Shown: positions 9,884 through 22,700, counted from the stretch's first letter. The stretch is DNA of 64,000 bases from Paragorgia papillata (GCA_035771165.1 JAWNZC010000320.1:1654001-1718000); one strand, 5' to 3'. Program-made: numbers and translations. The notes: a model not told the origin generated them from the letters alone.

Positions 9884-10426
9884 TTATTCCGATTCCTCAT
9901 CCGTTGCATTTATACAATCCACACAGGAGCAGATATCAGTACACTTAAGTTGAGCTTTCTTGCAAGAACATCGCAGTGTTTTGCAACCAGTCTTACAAGT
10001 GCATTGAACACACTCCAACAGCGAATCAGGTGCTGGAGGACGGGTCATCCACACGATCTCTAACTGTCCATCAGACACTTGCCACGCATTTCCATTTGGA
10101 GGAGGAATAACCATTTCAGCATCGAGACATTGATACCATATAGCTGCTTGATAATTTGCACGTAGTATGTGTTGGAGTAGACTGTCGCTCGTCGGAGGTA
10201 ATACGTCATCGGAACACTTTCCCAATTTAAATAGCAAGAACCTGCATTTGTTAACGTTCTCTGACTTCTTGTCGCCATACAACAGGCAAACGAACCTGTT
10301 CAGCTGGGTCATTGCTTCGTACAACATTTTATGGCACATAACAGACCTGTTGTAGTGCTTGCCAGACAAAACACCGTTAATGGACCCCTCTTTAACAATG
10401 CCAGATTCTATAAACACATCTTGCAA
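9884..10426 (-). CDS. C-terminal segment of an uncharacterised transposon protein with CXC (tesmin-like) domain
   Basis: About 180 codons. The N-terminal part contains IESGIVKEGSINGVLSGKHYNR, a motif I recognise from repetitive, uncharacterised cnidarian proteins. The region near residues 138-165 has the CXC-type pattern CVQCTCKTGC then RCSCKK and CTDICSC, as in tesmin/TSO1 DNA-binding domains. The first codon in the open frame is not ATG, so this is a continuation of the upstream segment at 10496-10954 after a frame break or intron (10427-10495 and neighbouring bases; T-rich with a CAAG acceptor-like end). It probably binds DNA. A transposase role is inference. Confidence 0.55.
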   Translation of the reverse strand: MQDVFIESGIVKEGSINGVLSGKHYNRSVMCHKMLYEAMTQLNRFVCLLYGDKKSENVNKCRFLLFKLGKCSDDVLPPTSDSLLQHILRANYQAAIWYQCLDAEMVIPPPNGNAWQVSDGQLEIVWMTRPPAPDSLLECVQCTCKTGCKTLRCSCKKAQLKCTDICSCVDCINATDEESE

Positions 10427-10495
10427 GACACAAAAAAAATTTAAAAATCAATACTGGTACATACATGGCTTATCAAGACACTTGGATGTATTTCG

Positions 10496-10954
10496 TCAGA
10501 ACAGATCCACAAGACATACTGCAGTTTTTAGGGATGCATCCTTCTTGCATCTAAATTCATAATTAATCAACATGACATAATGCTGAAACAGAAAGTTCTG
10601 TACTACTATTCGGCTACTCATGGCAGAAAGGTAGCACATGCTGGCATGGAACTCACCATGGCGAACAACGAGCCGGTCATAAAAGACCTGATCCTTCCAT
10701 CTGATATGTTGCACCTTAGCGTATACAGCTTCATCAAAAACAATAACAGCGTGTTGCAATTGTAATTTATCAATAATAGAAATACATGTCTTCAGGACTT
10801 GCTGGATTGTAGAATACTCAGTTGGAGAAGCATCCACAATTGGAAGGTAACCAATTCTTGACACAGCAGGAATTTTGTGTAGATTAAGTAATGTGTTGAA
10901 TCCAGTCCAGCCTGGCCAAGGGTCTTCTTCACTGGTAGCAAATATCTTAATCAA
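10496..10954 (-). CDS. middle segment of the same transposon protein, possible RNase H-like core
   Basis: Open for 152 codons. It contains WPGWTGFNTLL, then VIVFDEAVYAKVQ and LVVRHGEFHASM. An Asp at the end of a hydrophobic strand, followed by a conserved GEFH block and then the ESG of the next segment, is compatible with a DDE/D-type RNase H fold. That reading is speculative. The last 30 residues after SAMSSRI look non-homologous and may be intron. It overlaps the upstream segment by 4 bp in another frame, so a one-base shift separates them. Confidence 0.5.
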   Translation of the reverse strand: MIKIFATSEEDPWPGWTGFNTLLNLHKIPAVSRIGYLPIVDASPTEYSTIQQVLKTCISIIDKLQLQHAVIVFDEAVYAKVQHIRWKDQVFYDRLVVRHGEFHASMCYLSAMSSRIVVQNFLFQHYVMLINYEFRCKKDASLKTAVCLVDLF

Positions 10955-11778
10955 AACATAGCGGCTAAATCTAGTTTATAAGCTGTGATATTTGCATGTT
11001 TTTTGGCCACAAGTTCCATCACTGGAAGATCTAATGCACCACCATCAAATTTGGGTGTCTTTTTTGCACCAATATTATAAGGTATAATGCTAGGGACATG
11101 CACAGTTATAGTGCGTTGTGTCTTCTTTATTGGCACTGTATGTTCCACTGGAAGTTCTAAGCTGGACTGGCTATGAGGTATCAGTTTCTGGATGATGATG
11201 CCATTAGTAACATGTGTCTGCTTGGTAGACTCTTCCCCAAAATCAATGTTATCATAGACAAGGTTAATATGCTCTTTATGCAAAAATTCTCTTGGGATGA
11301 TGTTGGATGTGTTGATTGTTAACTGGGCAATAGCTGAGTCATACGCCATAGTTGATGATAGAGAAACACAATGTCCAAGTCCACATAATATGTTGATTAA
11401 ACCTGAACAACCTGATATCTGCCTAACAGCCATAGCAAGTGACAGAGACTTTGGTGTTTGCATTCTCCCTCTACTAAAAATATTAACCAAATCTTTGCAG
11501 ATAGAGAAAATCTTGATGGCATCTTTCTTTAGTACTTTTACATACTCTGTTTGCTCAGGTTCGTCAGAAAAGCGAAGGACCCATGCCACAAAATTAAACA
11601 GGATTGGTGACACCAGATGTTCCACTCTTTCACAAGTGATATCAGAAGCTCTAGGAGGCCATGTCTCATACCATTTGACATATTTTTCCCCTTGCAATTC
11701 AGTTCTTAAGGTTAGTGCAACATTATAAAATGCTTTCAATGTGGCACTTTCTTGTATGTTGCTTCTGATCCCGAGCAA
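10951..11778 (-). CDS. N-terminal/middle segment of the same transposon protein
   Basis: Open for 275 codons. ETWPPRASDIT, LFNFVAWVLRFSDEPE and SLAMAVRQISGCSGLIN match the style of repeat-encoded cnidarian proteins that precede the CXC domain, but I cannot name the family. The frame overlaps the upstream ORF 11736-12071 out of phase, so its first residues are a frame continuation rather than a start. Good length and composition suggest the element decayed only recently. Confidence 0.5.
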   Translation of the reverse strand: MLGIRSNIQESATLKAFYNVALTLRTELQGEKYVKWYETWPPRASDITCERVEHLVSPILFNFVAWVLRFSDEPEQTEYVKVLKKDAIKIFSICKDLVNIFSRGRMQTPKSLSLAMAVRQISGCSGLINILCGLGHCVSLSSTMAYDSAIAQLTINTSNIIPREFLHKEHINLVYDNIDFGEESTKQTHVTNGIIIQKLIPHSQSSLELPVEHTVPIKKTQRTITVHVPSIIPYNIGAKKTPKFDGGALDLPVMELVAKKHANITAYKLDLAAMF

Positions 11779-12071
11779 CTTGCACCTGCCTCATCATCAC
11801 TTTCCATTGACGAACACTGTGAAGTGTCCCCACCAGCTGCAATTTCAATCACACTACTTTGTTTCACATCATGAGCATAAACAATCTCACTTTTATTGCG
11901 AGCTTTGGGGGTATGAAAAACAAGTTGGGGAAACCGTTTTTGCATAATTTTTTTCAAGCAGAAGGTTCTATAATTTGATGTATCAGCATTTTCCACTTGT
12001 TCAACTGTTTTCACAAACTCTTCTTTAATCTTTTTCATATAAAAAATATTATCTTCATTAATTATTTTCAC
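11736..12071 (-). CDS. probable N-terminal segment of the transposon protein
   Basis: A 111-residue ORF from an ATG at 12071, close to the inner edge of the right terminal repeat at 12093. It is Lys/Glu rich at first, then Ser/Glu/Asp rich. It contains FPQLVFHTPKARNKSE and ends shortly after entering the next segment's sequence in a different frame. A one-base lesion or a small intron would explain the switch. No domain recognised. Confidence 0.4.
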   Translation of the reverse strand: MKIINEDNIFYMKKIKEEFVKTVEQVENADTSNYRTFCLKKIMQKRFPQLVFHTPKARNKSEIVYAHDVKQSSVIEIAAGGDTSQCSSMESDDEAGASCSGSEATYKKVPH

Positions 12072-12092
12072 TTTAACAAACTCTTCACAGAA

Positions 12093-13150
12093 TTTATACT
12101 ATTGTGAAGTTATATTGACATTGTAGATTAAGGCCCTGTTTACATGGAGGTAAGGTGACCCTTCTAGAAGGGTTGCCCTAGCAGAAGGGTCATCCTAGTC
12201 CGAGTGTTTACATGATGTAGACCGCTGATCTTTCTAGCAGGGCTGACAATTCTAGCAAGGTCACCCTACATTTGCGTGGCCACCAAACAAATTGATATTG
12301 GTGGACCAAACAAAGAGTTTTTAATATTTTCGAAAGAGGTCACCTGTTAGATAGACTGAGGCATATGGTCAGCCATTGTTGTTGACAATGCATTGAACGA
12401 GCGCTAGTTTTGACCTCTAATTGCCACTGAAACGTGACCCATCTGGGAGGGTTACCCTACCAGAGCCATTTGTATGGCTTAAGTAAACAAAAAGATAGTC
12501 TTGCCGCCAACCTCCTAGAAGGGTCACCCTACCTCCATGTAAACAGGGCCTTAAAGTTAGGGAAGACTTGTCTATTTTTAATTGTTTTAAAAAAACTGGG
12601 GGGGGGGGGCTTCAGCCACCCAAGGCCCTTTGGTTTACGCCCCTGTGATGCTGGTACGAAACAATGACAGCAAATTACAAAACATTGTTTTGTTTAGATT
12701 GTGTGCAGACGATGCCATTTAACTTTTGTGCCTTTTCAAAAATGTTAATACAATGAGTCCTACAAACGAAGGTTACTACGTTTAAAGACGTGAATAAATG
12801 ACCACGAATCGTACTAAAAAAAATTCAATTTGTTGTATATTACATGAAGTCTCACGGGAAAAAATAAAGCCGCGCAGATCCCCCCTGTCAAGAGGCTGGA
12901 AACAGTATCTATATCGTATATTACATGAAGTCTCCTGAGGAATAATGGCGGATTTCTAGTTTATGGCGAGTGGAGATTTTTGAAATTCAAACGTTAAATA
13001 TGAAAAAACTGCAGGTTTTTGCAAGTGACAACAAGTGAATCCGTCTTCTGTGAGTAAAAGTCTATATATTTTGAAATTTTCATGTAGTGCCCGGATGTGG
13101 GCAACGAAAATCGTTTTCTAAGCGACTTTTGGGGCAACAGATTACGGCCT
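12093..13150. repeat. right long terminal inverted repeat
   Basis: Inverted copy of 8641-9685 with scattered mismatches and small indels, including a different length of the poly-G run at 12598-12609. Confidence 0.8.
12132..12550. mobile_element. TTAA MITE nested in the right arm
   Basis: Mirror copy of 9229-9646 with TTAA at 12128-12131 and 12551-12554. Confidence 0.75.
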
Positions 13151-13740
13151 ATAACAGCAGTATGAATGCGTCTTATTGAAATGACAAAACTTTGAGTCCG
13201 CCTAGCTCTTATTAAATGGCATCTAATTTAGTGTCTACGTTTAGTTACGATCTCTTGTCTGTCCTTCGTTTGGTTTTGTAAGAAGCGCCGATCGACGAAT
13301 ACTTGTCTCGAAATACAGCTCCGCGGCCCTCTGAGTGTAATAAAATATTATCAAAAATATGACAATAACTACTTACTAAATCGCTCTCTCGAAAAACATA
13401 AATTGAGTAATTTACTGCAAGGATTGCTCAGATATCGAGGGGTTGCTTCACTTGTTGAATTTCGTGGCCCGAAAAATGGGCACGAGCAAGGTTGTGAGCG
13501 CGCAATGCATTAGCGGGACACTCATCCTTTAAAAATTACGTGATTGACTTTTGGAGAGTTGGAGAGTGCCACCTGTGCTGTTCTTAGGCTACTAGATCTT
13601 ACTTGTGTGCAATGAAAAATGTTGCCAGTTAAAGAAAGTTCTGTGCTGTTCTGTACAGTTCTGTAGTGTTTGCAAATAATGATACATGTATCGTAGCAGT
13701 AATTACTTTTCTAGTAAACATCTTCTTTTGTGTGTTTTAG
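13151..13740. other. unresolved upstream region of ISY1
   Basis: I searched here for a first exon ending in ATG before a GT donor and did not find one. The end, TTTTGTGTGTTTTAG at 13726-13740, is a good polypyrimidine tract and acceptor for the next exon, so this is at least partly intron 1. No other feature seen. Confidence 0.5.
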
Positions 13741-13763
13741 GCTCGAAATGCTGAAAAAGCGAT
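13741..13763 (+). CDS. ISY1: ISY1 exon 2
   Basis: Encodes ARNAEKA plus two bases of the next Met. Acceptor TTTTAG, donor GTAAGT. Only 23 nt, but the match to the invariant ISY1 N-terminus is exact. Confidence 0.9.
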
Positions 13764-16700
13764 GTAAGTACACAATATGTGCGTGTAGTCATGCAATTAC
13801 AAATCTAATGTATTGCAGAGCAGCTCACGGATATAGTGCGTAACCCTTTAACTCCTACCTCTCGACATTCCCTTGACGAGTAAAATCGTCTGGCGTTATA
13901 CAGAGTAAAAAATAAAAAGTGCCAAATGGCACTGATGGGAATGAAAGGGTTAAGCTGAAGTGGTTGATTGGTAAATCGTAAAAAACCGGGTACTATTTTA
14001 AAGATTGAGTTATTCCCGAAAAAAACTCCCGAAAAAAACAACAATCCGATTCAATCGAAATAAAGGATACAAAAATTTCAAATGTCAGGAAACCGAAGTG
14101 CTGTAAAAAAAACACAGCTTATCTTAGTTTCTAAATTAATCTTCTCAACCCTGAATTCTTCTTTTGTATTTTACTTTGGCTAGTGCCCAGACGGTCATTG
14201 AGAGGCTGCTATATACAATGTTTTGGAGTTGAAAATGTTAACCCCCCATCTCAATTAAGTTAATTTTTTTAAATCTTTTTTTAATCAAAATTGCTTGAAA
14301 CTGCACGTGTATGCAGATACAAACTGCCAAACTGAGCAACATCGTTCAAGTTTTATGGTCATCCCTTTGGTAATAGATTAGTTTTCAGATGTCTTAATTT
14401 CCGAAACAAAATGATCTGTTTTCTCTTTAGTGCCGAACATTTTCGGCTTGGTGCTGGTTGAGCAGATTTCCATTGACTTGAAGTGCCTATGAAACGAAAA
14501 TTAAGTTTGTCTTATTTGAAAGAACACTTAAAATGGTAGAGTAACATATTTTGCAGTTTTTCGTTTCCTTGCTTCGTTCTTGAGATATTTTAGTTTGTTT
14601 GCTATGCAAATTAAACATTTTGACGTCACACGTGCATAATGAGTTATCGAAAAAGTTATATATCTTTGTCATTATCAAATATAATAATCACTTGAAGATC
14701 TACATGTTTAGTGTTGTGGGCGAAAGACATCCACATATATTCAAATTAATTTGGTTTGATATAATAGAAAATTTATCTAACCTTCTATAGCTCATTATGC
14801 ATCTACGACGTCAAAATGTTTAATTTGCATATCAAACAAACTGAAATATCTCAAAAACGAAGCAGGGAAACGAAAAACTGCAAAAGATGTTACTCTATAA
14901 TTTTAATTGTTCTTTCAAATAAGACAAACTTAATTTTCGTTTCATAGGCACTTTAAGTAATTCGAAATTGATGATGTTTGAAGTAGATGCAAAGGCTGTC
15001 GAAAACAATGATGTTTGACACAGAGACTTAAAGATCTAAACTAATCTATTGCTATGGCAACACTAAACACACTTGAATGGTGTTGCTCAGTTTAGATGAG
15101 GTTATGCAATAACCAAGGTTAACAACAAGGGAAGTGTGCATGCTCGGCATCATCAGATAATTAATGGACAAGCACCATGTGGTATTAGGTCAGTCATTAG
15201 TGCAAAACCTTATCCAACACAGCACATTGCTTTTTTCAGGAGAGTAGCAAAGTTGTGGGAATTGAGCATCCCACCCCTTTTACAAAGAAACACGATACAG
15301 ACAATAACCTCCACCACGTTGACTTGGTGTGATAGGTAATATATCGTACCCGAGAAGCCGTTTATTATCTGATTTGAAAACGCCGAGAAGTGTGTTGAAA
15401 AACGAGGCGGTAGCCGAGTTTTTTAACTCACTTCCAGGTGTTTTTAAGTCAGATAATAAACGGCTTTCGAGTGTATGGTATAGCTTTTCAAACAAATCAG
15501 TATTTAAAGAGAAATTTGAGGTAAAACTTGTCTTAATTTATGGACGTTTTTTACCACATTTCACAACAACGTCTCGGTAACTACTGATCTCGTTAAAGTG
15601 TTGCTCGCACCCCAAATTTTGTGGAGTACAAAACTGAAAAAAATATTTTATTCGGGTAAATTCTCGCTTTTTTATGGCCTTTCAAAGTTGGTAAAATTAC
15701 CCAAAAATGGACTCCATTTTGTCCCACGACCGAGCGACTGGGGTCTGGGATCAGTTTGGTGCTGTGACGTCACAAGGTGAACCCGCTGTTTGTCAACACT
15801 AAAGATACTAATTCCGTAACCTGAATGTCCGGCCTTTATTTGTTCCCGCCTTCCGCTAAACCCGGCAGTGCGGGCAGAGGTGCGGGCGAGCGAGAAGGCG
15901 AGAAAAATAAAGGCCTGAGGAAACTCTTATTAAAACCGTCTTCCGCCCACTTTGCTATTTTTAAAAATTAACGACATATGATTGATATGTGTTGTCAAAA
16001 GAACAAAGCGTATGTTTTGATTTCATCCCACAGAAATATATAGTCTTTCTCCGCGTCTGCTTTTAGTCCAGACTATAGTCTAGGTAGACTTGCAATAAAT
16101 ACACGAGCTCGAATTGAAGGCGTTTGTCCATGGCATCTAGACCCGATCTAGAGAAGAAGTCGAAGAATTGGAAAATACGATAAGAAACCGAGAAATTTGA
16201 CAATTTGAGAGTATACATATATACTGATTCAAAATTCCACCATAATAAAAGATAAACACGATTTGATAGCCGCCTTGATATAGTTTCGACTAAATTAATA
16301 AAATATATAATTTTGTAGCACAGGCTAGAACGTTGGAGAAAAGGATCGACTGGATATTGATTTTTATATTAAAAACAAACGCAATAGTTTGGGAATTATT
16401 TTAACAGTTTTGGAATTTAAATTTAGAATGCAGGTAGGCTATTTAATATATTGATACATAATTATAAAGTAACACGTCTCTAACTGCTCCGAGATTCCCG
16501 TTTTGTAACTTACGGGTCCACTTTAATTTCTGACAACCATTGTTCAGCACTGTCATAAACAACTTGGACTTTCGCATCGGCTTCGCCTTCAGGCTTCAGT
16601 AGCCATCGTCCCTGATCATCGAACGAAGGACCCAAGTAGACTGTTTTTCGCAAGGTCTCCACCTGCTACAACGAAATTCCTCACCGTGCCATGTTGAAGT

Positions 16701-19700
16701 CGATGAAGTGCAGAGAACACAAATGGCAATATCTGATATATCAGACTTTTACCAAAACCAGTGGGCAAAACAGCAAAGACATCTTGGCTGTCAACAGACA
16801 ACAGCGAGCTTTCGAATGCACGTCACGTTTGTTCTGGTTTCAAAGACTCATAGCCGAAATGTGTCAATGAATTTAACAAAGCGGTTTCGAAAAATCCTTC
16901 TATGGTTTGATTTTCCGACATAATAAATGATTAAATGAACGAATTGGTCACAGAAACGTACACGATAAACACATTCGAGAAATGACGATGACCTTGTCAC
17001 GGTGTGCACCTTGACGGTGCACCTTTGGGCAAGTTGTTTATCTGAATGAACCAATCAAAATCCTTACTTCAATTAGTCAGCCAATCAGAGCTCCCGTCCA
17101 TGAGATGGACGGAGTCCCCACAGTTTTGTTAAGAGTTTCCTCAGGCCTTTATTTTTCTCGCCTTCTCGCTCGCCCGCACCTCTGCCCGCGCTGCCGGGTT
17201 TAGCGGAAGGCGGGAACAAATAAACGCCTGACATTCAGGTTACTAATTCCGTTGAAGACATAAAAAAAAATACAAAACGCGGAGTATTGTTTGAAAAAAC
17301 GAGTGCTTTGTGAGTGTTTCTGTAGTAAAGTATATAAAGCTTCTTGCGTGTTCACCTCGTGACGTCACAAGTCGTTCTCTCACCAGTCTCCCAAAGATAA
17401 CCCGCAGCTCGGTCGTGAGACAAATAAGTACCAACTTTGAAAGGCCATAAAAAAGCGAGAATTTACCCGAATAAAATTTTGGGGTGTGAGTGCCACTTTA
17501 ACTGATTTCCATTATGTTTTCCTCATGAATTATTAAATATTTGAGAAGTGCAGGTCTACAATATACACTTGTTGACTGGCGCCGAGGGAAACATCGAGTT
17601 TTACGGACCCGAAGGCTTCAATGTCACCCGAGGGCTTTAGCCCGAGGGTGACATTGAAGCCCAAGGGACCGTAAAACTCGATGTTTCTCGAGGCAAAAGT
17701 CAACAAGCGTTTTGTTATATACCAAAGACTTTTAAAATACAAAATACCAAACTGACTCGAAACTTGTAAAAGGCAAAAAGACTTGCCAAAACACTTCGAA
17801 ACTTGTAAAAGGCAAAAAGACTTACCAAAACACTTTGACTTTGTCTTCCTATTTCAATTCAACTGAACAAATACACCAGACTCAACAAGTACAAAGAACA
17901 GCTTTAAATTTATCCAGATTTTCTTCCGACATTCTTTGAAGATACGTATAGATATTCTTTCCTTTGGAAAATGGACTATTTCGTAGCAAACAAGCTCGAA
18001 ACAGCTCTTGTTTTCAAAATGTTCCGAAAAGTCCAAAGTTCTTGATCTGATGCAATAATCATTGTGTATTCACGTGAACAACGCATGATTAAAGCTGACG
18101 TCAGGGGGAAACATTGCACTGTTTCCTTTTTCGTTGTTGACGTCAGAGGGAAACAGTGCAATGCTTCCCTCGGCAGAAAGAAACATTGAGTTTGTTGAAC
18201 AACACGTGACCATGATTTGACCAATAGGATTTCATCTTTGGCAAACGAAAGTCTTTGTATATTATAAAAACCCTGTTGGTATATAACAACAGGGTTTGTT
18301 GGTCAGATCAAGGATAAAGATCAGCTCTCGTGTTGTCTTAACTTTGAATACAAGTAACAACATTACTGGTGTGAAAACTCTGTTACAAAACCTGCATCTA
18401 ACCTTCCACAATGTGTGTTTAGAGTTAGTTGTTCTGACTTTCAATAGAACTTCATATTATGCGAAGTTCGATATTTAAAATGCGAAATTTTAAATTTTTA
18501 GCAACTTGGCAAGGAGTCCCCGTGTATCGTTTGCAAGTGAACATTGCAATGTTGCTGTCAATATTGCAAGGTCGCGCGGGAAAGAACATCCGGTTTGGCT
18601 ATAATGGCTCTTTTCCACTCATCGTAGATACTAGTTCGCAGCTTGCTGCGAGTACGTGTATCTCATTAAAAAGAACTCACAACGAGAAAATAAGCACTGC
18701 GAGTTGTTTCTAATTAGATGCAAACACTCGCAGCGAGCTGGTTTTTGCAGTGACTGGAAAAGAGCCTTAAGAGTTTTTTTTAAATATTAGTAGAAATCTA
18801 CAGGTATTATTTTATCTCGTTACATGCACTTTCCAGGGCAATGATGTCCCGATGGACTGCCTTGCAAAAAGAAGAAGGAAAAGTCAAAGGTGAGTTTTCA
18901 TATATAGCTATGGACTACATGGCCAAAAATCTCACAAGCTTGTTACAAGTAACTCGTGGAATTGACGACATTGTTACGAGCTTGTTGACAGACTTGTTAC
19001 AATGCCGCCAATTTCACAAGCTTGTGACAGTGAGCTCTATAAGGATAAAGGACTGGGGGCTAATTATCCTTACTAGCAACCAGTGGCTGAATTGCGAAGC
19101 ACGCAGATCAACGTGGCCGTGTCGAGGCATATCAAAGGCGCTCCAGGCAGCCGCCATACGACACAGTTCAGACCATGGATCACAGCTAAGATGTTAGGTG
19201 TTGATTTTATGGAGGGAGAAAAACCGGAGAACCCGGCGAAAAACTCTCGAAGCACAGGAGAGATCAACTACAACTCTACTCACATGAGTTCCAAGCTCGA
19301 CAACGTGGACATTCCCAAGAGGTCACCCATCCAAGTACTAACCCCGTCAAACCGGTCTTAAGTTTTTGATGAGAGGCAGCGCGCTAACAGCACACGCCAT
19401 CCTTGCTCCCAATAACTCCACTATAACTGGAGTAATATCTTTGGCTTGTCGATTGAAGCCAACCATGGTGGCAGTGGCCTACCGAGGACATTTTGATTGG
19501 GTGTTTCAAAATTTACCAACGAAACCCATGATTCACTAACGAAACCCAGGCGGGTGTATATATTTTAAGGTTTTAAATCCTAAATTGGTTTTAACTGTGT
19601 GACCTATATCAATTTACCGACCATTTCCCCGAAAAGTCTGTGTGTGTGGTGGTGGTGGTGGTGGTGGTGTGTGTGTGTGTGTGTGTGTGGGGGGGGGGGG

Positions 19701-22700
19701 GGTCACACACCACGTTCGGTACGCCAATGTATGGCGGGCATGTACAGTAGACCATAAGTACGTATAGTTTCACTCTTCTACGCTTTCTGTTCAAGTCTGA
19801 TCTGGTCAAAAGACCGCGTATAGAAGACTAATACTAACGTACTTTTGGTCTATACAACACCGCTGTCAAACGTTTGCGCATGCGTGAATTTGCTAGTGTA
19901 AACATTGCAAGAGAAGTGGGAACTCGCCGTGGCAACAACAACCAGACAGTGAAGACTATAAGTAAGACTCGACAATTCATTTGTGTTTTAAAAAAGGGTA
20001 ATGAAAATTACGAAGGGGGCATTTCAGAATATGTTACAATATTGACAAAGAAGCCATGTACAAATTATTATAAGTAATAATATGACTTGAGGGAAATTAG
20101 CGATTAAATTTCCCGCAGCCGAGGGAAGGTTTGTGCGGCCCGAGGACTTTTTACAAATCTTCGCGAGGTAAAGGGGACATGTAATCGCTAATTTCCCGAA
20201 AAGTCATGGTATTAGCACAGAATAAATTCTGTGGTATTAGTTTGTGATATTATGATCGCCGAGGAAAACTTTGAGAATCTTACCGACAGGAAGTTGATCA
20301 GAGAAGTTGCATCTAATTTTCCCGTGCATGTTGACGAGAGGAAATATATGCAAGCGGGAAATTTAGAAGAAGACAAAGGATTTCTTTGTCTTCTAATTTT
20401 CCCTCATCAACATGCACGGGAAAATTAGAAGACAAAGGAAAAATTTCCCTCTTGCATGAGCAATGAGGGAAATACGAGATTTACATTCCCTCGGAGAACA
20501 AAAGAATCCGAGGCGGTCATGTTATTACCTTACGTTAACTTTTTGGTAGTATGCTTATAATTTTAACTTTTGTGTCGGACTCTCGGACCAATCTAAATAT
20601 TTCAGTGTTTTCCCAATCATACGAGCTCGGACGTCGCGCAGGCGCAAAACGTTTGGCAGCGGTGTTGGTCTACACGTCCGTCTTGTTTGGCTTTAATCTT
20701 TGCCCAATCGTGACTAGCAGTTCAACCAATCGGATTCAGCAGGGCATGAGTGATTTTGCTCCGGATTCGCAAAGCGTTTTCATGGCGAGAAATGGTGGAC
20801 ATGAAGAGACAGAGCAAAACCCCACATAAAGTTATGTCGCGCGGTTGTCACAGTTCTGTTGTTCAGAAGAAAAGAGAACAACTAATTTGTGTAATGTTCG
20901 TTGAAATCTTCATTCGATGATCAGAACATACTGAAACTTTGAGAACCGCAACAACGACAAATAAATGCAGAAAATGACAAATACGTTTCAGAAGAGAGTT
21001 CCTTATACTAGTCTAATCAGATTGAAACGAGTACGAAAGTGGTTTATGTACACTTATATTTTGATAAATTCCAGGGCAAGGTTACTCATATTTAGACTCC
21101 GCCGTATTAACCTCTGTTGGGCTTTAGGTCGAAATTTTATATAAAATACCGCAATGATTTTAACATAGATGAGATATTGTTTAAGATATTTAAATGTCAG
21201 ATGTGTTGCACAACCTGAATCAGATTGATACGACTAAGTTACTTCGAAATTGAAAATGCTATATACGTAGCGATTTTTTCATATTCCCGATGTAAGTCTT
21301 ATGAATCTCACGGACTAAATCTGCATGTTAAAACCGGTAAACGTTAGGCGGATGCGTGTCCATTATTTCTTGCGATGGTATCGGATTGCCGCGTAGTTTC
21401 ATGTAACTACAACTCTTAAGAAGAGTAATATGATACGCAAGCAATCTGGTGTTGTGTAACTGAGGCCTTATATAATTTAGTTTCGTTGTCTGATGACTCA
21501 AACAGTTGCTTCTACCATGTTTGTATGGTAACACAACCCTGGCACCTAATTTTTTCGGTGATATCTGCATGCTACTACTACATGCACAGGTGGATGGATA
21601 GCCCGGTCTGATTACGGTCCTGGCATAAAGTTAATAGAGCAACTTTAACTATGGGAGCCGGAAGTCCCAATAGCTCAGTGGTTGGATATATCTGACTGCC
21701 TCAGCCGGGAGTTCGAATAGCTTAGTGGTAGAGCGCTGGCATACGTTAAACCAGAGACCTTGGCCGTTCGATTCGCTGTTGGGGCAGTCAGAAAACTTTT
21801 CTCTACAGCAGTGATTCGACTTCATTTGAAATTCTTCTTCACATATATACGCTGCTGAAGGACAACTGAATGTTTTAACTACATGTATCTAATCGTTCTC
21901 AAAAGTAAACCTGTTAAATCAAAGCCAATCAAAAGAGTCGCTGTACCTCTTCATTTTGTTCAATATAACATTTATTCAAGATGAGACGATGGTATTTGTA
22001 TCTATATGTTATTTAGGAAAGGAGACCGTTCCTAGCTACAGAATGTGCAGATCTATCAAAGGCAGAAAGATGGAGGAGACAGGTACTTTTTATAGATTTA
22101 TTGGGGCAAGCCTCCTAGTTATGGAATCAAGCGCAGCGCTGTCTGTAACCATGGATTGTAAAAGGACTGGATAGGAAACTAATAGTCATGTGGGGTGTTT
22201 TGAGCCTTTTGATTGGTAAAATCGCATTCACTCAGTTTCCAAAATGGTTGAAACCCGTTGCAAATTGTGATGTCACGAATGGCGTGAGTATGCTTGTTAA
22301 GTGAACTTTTCTTCAAATTCTTCATATTCTCCCATTCAGATGACTATGTTGACGTTTCAAATGATTTTATCGCCTTACAAACCTGCCTAAGCCACAATCG
22401 AGTTTTCGAGGTAAACGTTGTTGATCTTTGTTTTGATGTTTCCTGTGTTGTTTCAAAGGAACTGGTGTCGCAAAATGGTACTTTGTTTTGCTCGGAATTT
22501 GCGATGCATATTTTAACTAGTAAACCTTAATGATATTTTCTTTTAAAATGAGTAAGAATAGACGGGCATTTTATCGCGTATTGTGGTTTTATCGTATTGT
22601 GGTTTTGTCGTATTTACAGGCAGCTCGATTATCACTTTAATCCTAAACTCATACCATCATACCATAAATGCTCATACCATCAAGTTTCCTATCCAGTCTT

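Larger units (their letters stand above)
8641..13150. mobile_element. DNA element with about 1-kb terminal inverted repeats and a broken internal gene
   Basis: The outer ends are AGGCCGTAAT at 8641 and ATTACGGCCT at 13150. The left arm 8641-9685 and right arm 12093-13150 align over most of their length, apart from a diverged patch near the outer ends. Both arms include a nested TTAA MITE at mirrored positions (9229-9646, 12132-12550), which therefore predates the copying of the arms or was homogenised. Between the arms, reverse-strand ORFs at 12071-9884 form one decayed gene. No clear target duplication was found. The organisation suggests a transposon; its superfamily is unresolved. Confidence 0.7.
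15594..17502. mobile_element. fold-back MITE split by a nested element
   Basis: GTTAAAGTG-TGCTCGCACCCC at 15594 and GGGGTGTGAGTGCCACTTTAAC at 17502 are inverted ends. The arms 15594-15817 and 17253-17502 share ATTCGGGTAAATTCTCGC and GACGTCACAAG. The element at 15818-17241 interrupts it, so this one is older. Confidence 0.7.
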
